Assembly: GCF_014518315.1 (NCBI RefSeq)
Contig: NZ_JACVEL010000003.1
Location: 1 to 64,000 of the forward strand
DNA: 64,000 bases
Direction of reading: 5' to 3'
DNA from: Taishania pollutisoli
GTDB taxonomy: Bacteria; Bacteroidota; Bacteroidia; Flavobacteriales_D; Crocinitomicaceae
In this document: positions 61,147 through 64,000 of the stretch, in pieces
How positions within the stretch are numbered: the first letter of the stretch is position 1
Layout: each line of letters begins with the position of its first letter
The notes under the pieces: model-generated
Databases searched by the model: none
Told to the model about the DNA's origin: nothing
The model's input: the letters and a program-made list of their open reading frames with translations, nothing else
Program-made: the position numbers and the translations under genes

Positions 61147-62265
61147 ATGCGTAACATCATTCTATTCTGGGTAAGTAGCTGGCTGGTTTTATCCTTCCTG
61201 TTTTTACCGTTTTCATTTTCCTTTCTTCCCCATATCGGTATCGGGTTGAGTCAGCTGATTTTACCAATCAACACGGTGATTTGCTCTTGGTTTGGTGTAA
61301 TCATCCGGGAATCATTTCTCGTTTCGGATTCATTGGCGTTCTATTCCACGGGGGTTCTGTTGTTCTTTCTGTCAGGAATAATCACACTTTTTCTATCCCG
61401 GAAGGGAAAACACCTTTTGCAAACCACGCAAACCGTCTTTTTGTACGGGTTGGTTGTATTGCTTGCTTACTTTTTAATCCGATACGGGTTGGATAAATTA
61501 GTGGGCAGGCAATTTTACCCTCCTGCGTCCAATACGCTTCATACACCTGCCGGGCAATTGGGGAAAGATATTTTATTCTGGACGAGTATGGGGACCAGCT
61601 CATTCTATAATTCCTTCATGTGCATTACAGAACTATCAGCAGGAACTTTTTTGCTCTTTAACCGAACCCGGTTTTTAGGACTCATTCTCAGTTTTGGTAT
61701 TCTGCTTAATATTTTTGCAATCAATATCGGGTTTGATATTACGGTCAAATATCTTTCCGGATTGTTAGTGATTTCCTGTATTGTTTGTCTCTTTTTTTAT
61801 GATTCCAGGTTAAAATTTCTGATCTATGGAAAAGTATCCGAACAAGTGCAGCCAACTTTGGCAAAGACATGGACCTTTCTTCTATTTACGCCCTTTTTAG
61901 CAGATCTAATTGCATCGTACTGGCAGAATCCGCCTAATGAAAGCGGGAAAAGTTATTCCGTACAGTCTCTGGTAACCGGCGCAGATTTTATAGCTGCGAG
62001 TGAAGTTACCCGAATTCATTTTCATCCGAGGGGATACTTCATTACTGAAAATCAGCAGCAACAATTTATGTCCTTCAAATTATCCGAAGACAAAAGATAT
62101 CTCCTCATCAATCAACAGGCTGTTTCGGTTTCGATTACGAAAGAAACACTCTTGTTGAAGTATGGTAATGATTCCATTGAATGGAAAGTAGCAGAAATAA
62201 ACCTGGATAAACTCCCTCTAAAACAGGACAAAACACATTGGTACTTCGAACTGATTCGTGAATAA
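61147..62265 (+). CDS. DoxX-like multi-pass membrane protein
   Basis: A 372-residue membrane protein with about six hydrophobic segments up to residue 245. LIRYGLDKLVGRQFYPPASN, followed by GTSSFYNSFMCITELSAGTFLLFNRTRFLG, resembles the DoxX/DoxD-like superfamily. The last 120 residues are soluble and beta-rich, ending KTHWYFELIRE. Function unknown. The secreted protein gene at 62296 follows after 30 bp, so the two may be cotranscribed. Confidence 0.75.
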   Translation: MRNIILFWVSSWLVLSFLFLPFSFSFLPHIGIGLSQLILPINTVICSWFGVIIRESFLVSDSLAFYSTGVLLFFLSGIITLFLSRKGKHLLQTTQTVFLYGLVVLLAYFLIRYGLDKLVGRQFYPPASNTLHTPAGQLGKDILFWTSMGTSSFYNSFMCITELSAGTFLLFNRTRFLGLILSFGILLNIFAINIGFDITVKYLSGLLVISCIVCLFFYDSRLKFLIYGKVSEQVQPTLAKTWTFLLFTPFLADLIASYWQNPPNESGKSYSVQSLVTGADFIAASEVTRIHFHPRGYFITENQQQQFMSFKLSEDKRYLLINQQAVSVSITKETLLLKYGNDSIEWKVAEINLDKLPLKQDKTHWYFELIRE

Positions 62266-62295
62266 ATTGTATATTTCGTTTCAAAATATCCATTC

Positions 62296-62667
62296 ATGAA
62301 ATTAGTTGCATTTATTTTATCCGTTTGTTTTTGCGCAGTAAGCTATTCCGGTTCAGCTCAGGAAGTTGTTTATATGAATGTATCTGAATACCTCAAAAGT
62401 ATGGAGATCGAAGTAATCACTCCAAAAAATGAGCATGAGCTGACCTTGGTTGAAGCCACAGCTGATAATCAGGTGAAAATAACCAATCCGAATAAAACCA
62501 CTCAATTTCTGAAAGACAATACAATGGGACATTCCGTAGTAATCAAAATGGAGTTGGAAAAATGGATCAAACAAGGTTTTGATATTCAGACATCTCATAT
62601 TGTATTTGGAAAACCTGAAGAAGGAACCTATGTAAAACACACTGTATATGTGTTGGTAAAAAAATAA
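62296..62667 (+). CDS. Secreted small protein, function unknown
   Basis: A 123-residue protein with a signal peptide (MKLVAFILSVCFCAVSYSG, cleavage near SAQ). The mature part has a beta-alpha pattern (EVIYMNVSEYL-like start, then TQFLKDNTMGHSVVIKMELEK). It has no recognised family. It lies 30 bp after the DoxX-like gene. Confidence 0.65.
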   Translation: MKLVAFILSVCFCAVSYSGSAQEVVYMNVSEYLKSMEIEVITPKNEHELTLVEATADNQVKITNPNKTTQFLKDNTMGHSVVIKMELEKWIKQGFDIQTSHIVFGKPEEGTYVKHTVYVLVKK

Positions 62668-62788
62668 TTTTCTGTTGAATCTAATTTACAAAGCTAAACC
62701 GTTTAGTGTTTGATTTTTTAACATTTCATTAAGAAATTCTGGCATTATTTTTCGATTGTCGCTATTAGAACAATTAAAATTTAGTGTC

Positions 62789-63535
62789 ATGAGAACAATT
62801 TTTACTTTCGCAATCGCATTTGTCCTGTGTTTCACAAGTACCGCATCCGAGTTATTCATTCGGGTAAACGCCACCGGAGAGTATTCCGTTACCGTTTATG
62901 ATCAGACACATCAAAACAGAAACAATGTATATCAATTTGCAGGGCTTCCCGGTGGTATTACTTCCGTGATGATTGTCAACAAGCATACCAACACGCTTTT
63001 ATACAACGGAACATTATCACTCATGCAAAATGAGCGGGTCATCGTACAGGTCAACGGGTTTGGAAACTTGTCCATTCTCCAGCGGGTTCCGATTCAGGAA
63101 GTCAATTGGTATACAACTGTTGTGGCAAATGATCCGTATGCAGGAACATGGCCGGGAACAACATGGCCTGGTAACCCAAATCCGGGAAATCCGTATCCTG
63201 GTTATCCATATCCAAACGGCCCCTATCCGGGCGGAAACTTTCCCGGACAAACGGTTGGCAATACAAGTTCATATCACCTGTTTTTAAACACATTGAGAAA
63301 CGAAGCGATGGATAGCAATAAACTGAGAATGGCAAAGAACTATGTTGCTTCCAATCCGCTTACAGCAGAACAAATTGCAGGGATCAGTAGGGAGTTTTCT
63401 TTCGACAATAACCGCCTGGATTTTGCAAAACATGCTTATGCAAGCTGTTACGATAAGAATAATTACTTTCTTCTGAAAGACACCTTTACCTTCTCCTCCA
63501 ACTACAACAATCTGTTGAACCACATCGGCGGATAA
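62789..63535 (+). CDS. Secreted DUF4476 protein with Pro/Gly-rich linker
   Basis: About 248 residues from the ATG at 62789 (an earlier TTG lies at 62756). A signal peptide (about 1-20) precedes an N-terminal beta domain (to about 112), then a low-complexity linker of PG/YPG repeats (about 118-156), then a C-terminal DUF4476 helical domain (about 160-248: NTLRNEAMDSNKLRMAKNYV and FDNNRLDFAKHAYASCYDKNNYF). DUF4476 is Bacteroidota-specific and uncharacterised. It is followed by a terminator. Confidence 0.85.
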   Translation: MRTIFTFAIAFVLCFTSTASELFIRVNATGEYSVTVYDQTHQNRNNVYQFAGLPGGITSVMIVNKHTNTLLYNGTLSLMQNERVIVQVNGFGNLSILQRVPIQEVNWYTTVVANDPYAGTWPGTTWPGNPNPGNPYPGYPYPNGPYPGGNFPGQTVGNTSSYHLFLNTLRNEAMDSNKLRMAKNYVASNPLTAEQIAGISREFSFDNNRLDFAKHAYASCYDKNNYFLLKDTFTFSSNYNNLLNHIGG

Positions 63536-63560
63536 AGAAGAAAATCACCTCTTTATTACC

Positions 63561-63594
63561 ATCCCTCTGAGAGATTATCAGGGGGATTTTTGTT
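63561..63594 (+). terminator. Intrinsic terminator after the DUF4476 gene
   Basis: ATCCCTCTGA (63561-63570) pairs with TCAGGGGGAT (63578-63587), one G-U, with a 7-nt loop and a T-rich tail. It also lies 3' of the convergent mfd end. Confidence 0.8.
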
Positions 63595-64000
63595 TTATGG
63601 TTTCAACAATGCCAGTCTTCTGTAGGCCTCTCCCAAATCGTGGATCTCTTCCGAAATGACGCGGAGCTTATCATTCTTCTCACTCATTTTAAAACGGGAC
63701 GGATTGGATGTAATGGCAGTCAATACCTGTGTAAAGATAGGGGTTTCATAAAACGGACTCTGTGGGTTGGAAATGAAATAACCGATCATTTTTCCTCCTT
63801 TCAGGACAAGTTTTTCCAGCCCTAACTCCTGCGCCATCCAGCGCAATTCGAACGATTGCAACAAATCCTCCACCGCTTCCGGAATCGGACCGAACCGGTC
63901 GATTAACTGTTGTTCAAACGTTTTCAGCTCATCCATTGTTTTGAAATTATCCATCTCCTGGTACAAACTCAAACGCTCTGCAACATTATTTACATACGTG
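63595..64000 (-). CDS. mfd: Transcription-repair coupling factor, C-terminal part (cut by window end)
   Basis: The frame is open to the window edge and its first visible residues (YVNNVAERLSLYQEMDNFKT), followed by LKTFEQQLIDRFGPIPEAVEDLL, are the Mfd/TRCF C-terminal signature. The final stretch LRWMAQELGLEKLVLKGG is typical. Mfd strips stalled RNA polymerase and recruits UvrA. Only about 135 residues are in the window; the helicase domains lie beyond it. Confidence 0.93.
   Translation of the reverse strand, partial: TYVNNVAERLSLYQEMDNFKTMDELKTFEQQLIDRFGPIPEAVEDLLQSFELRWMAQELGLEKLVLKGGKMIGYFISNPQSPFYETPIFTQVLTAITSNPSRFKMSEKNDKLRVISEEIHDLGEAYRRLALLKP

Overview
The window is a stretch of chromosome from a member of the Bacteroidota, most likely class Flavobacteriia, and perhaps Fluviicola/Crocinitomicaceae-like (a low-confidence guess from gene content). 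Supporting signs are a PorQ-like type IX secretion protein, the gliding protein GldE beside ssb and mutY, DUF2851, DUF4476 and DUF349 proteins, the 30-residue AURKAIP1/COX24 protein, a gliding-type C-terminal fold on a membrane protein, and repeated use of the Bacteroidota promoter (-33 TTG/TTTG, about 18-20 bp, -7 TAnnTTTG). Shine-Dalgarno sequences are essentially absent. I saw no rRNA, tRNA, CRISPR array, prophage or transposase gene.

Layout. 0-8 kb: a membrane protein, a DUF349 protein and a PfkB kinase (minus), then panD, a flippase-like membrane protein and the heptose-phosphate adenylyltransferase gene (plus), then a large SurA/PpiD-type foldase (minus). 8-13.6 kb: rpsA with a structured leader, an ECF sigma gene coupled to a tiny membrane protein, a PaaK-like CoA ligase, two tandem copies of a probable small-RNA unit, and a NUDIX hydrolase. 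13.6-19.1 kb: a second ECF sigma factor with a membrane partner, a TlpA-like thioredoxin protein, a DUF1573 lipoprotein, a 150-bp tandem repeat array, then hpf, a Xer recombinase and rpsU. 19-28 kb: mainly housekeeping genes (acyl-CoA dehydrogenase, apt, a HhH protein, an SDR, PspC, DUF2851, a PPTase, gldE, ssb, mutY). 28-38 kb: a GNAT, a PLP racemase, HU, the COX24 protein, RNase G, RecX, two outer-membrane proteins including PorQ, a phosphodiesterase, MeaB, an S4 protein, def and a DivIC-like protein. 38-43.5 kb: TsaC, a GT2-DUF2062 fusion and a histidine kinase/response regulator pair.

43.7-54.4 kb is one minus-strand surface-polysaccharide cluster: three glycosyltransferases, two O-antigen polymerase/ligase-like proteins, a deacetylase-like protein, a hexapeptide acyltransferase, a GNAT/FemAB-like protein, a Wzx-type flippase and a UDP-hexose epimerase. 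Genes at its transcription-distal end are packed within a few bases of each other. It lies downstream of rny (RNase Y), zapA and a ZapB-like coiled-coil gene. Upstream of the zap genes is a free-standing structured RNA with its own promoter and terminator. The last 7 kb hold a CLC chloride channel, several uncharacterised membrane or secreted proteins including a DUF4476 protein, and the 3' end of mfd.

The most unusual features are non-coding: (1) two hairpins in the rpsA leader whose loops are complementary over 6 nt, one loop resembling a Shine-Dalgarno sequence and the other its complement; (2) the tandem small-RNA units, whose terminator stems differ by compensatory changes; (3) the structured RNA next to zapBA, a candidate 6S-like RNA; (4) a family of about 180-220 bp MITE-like elements (three copies), one of which inserted inside a stop codon and rebuilt it.
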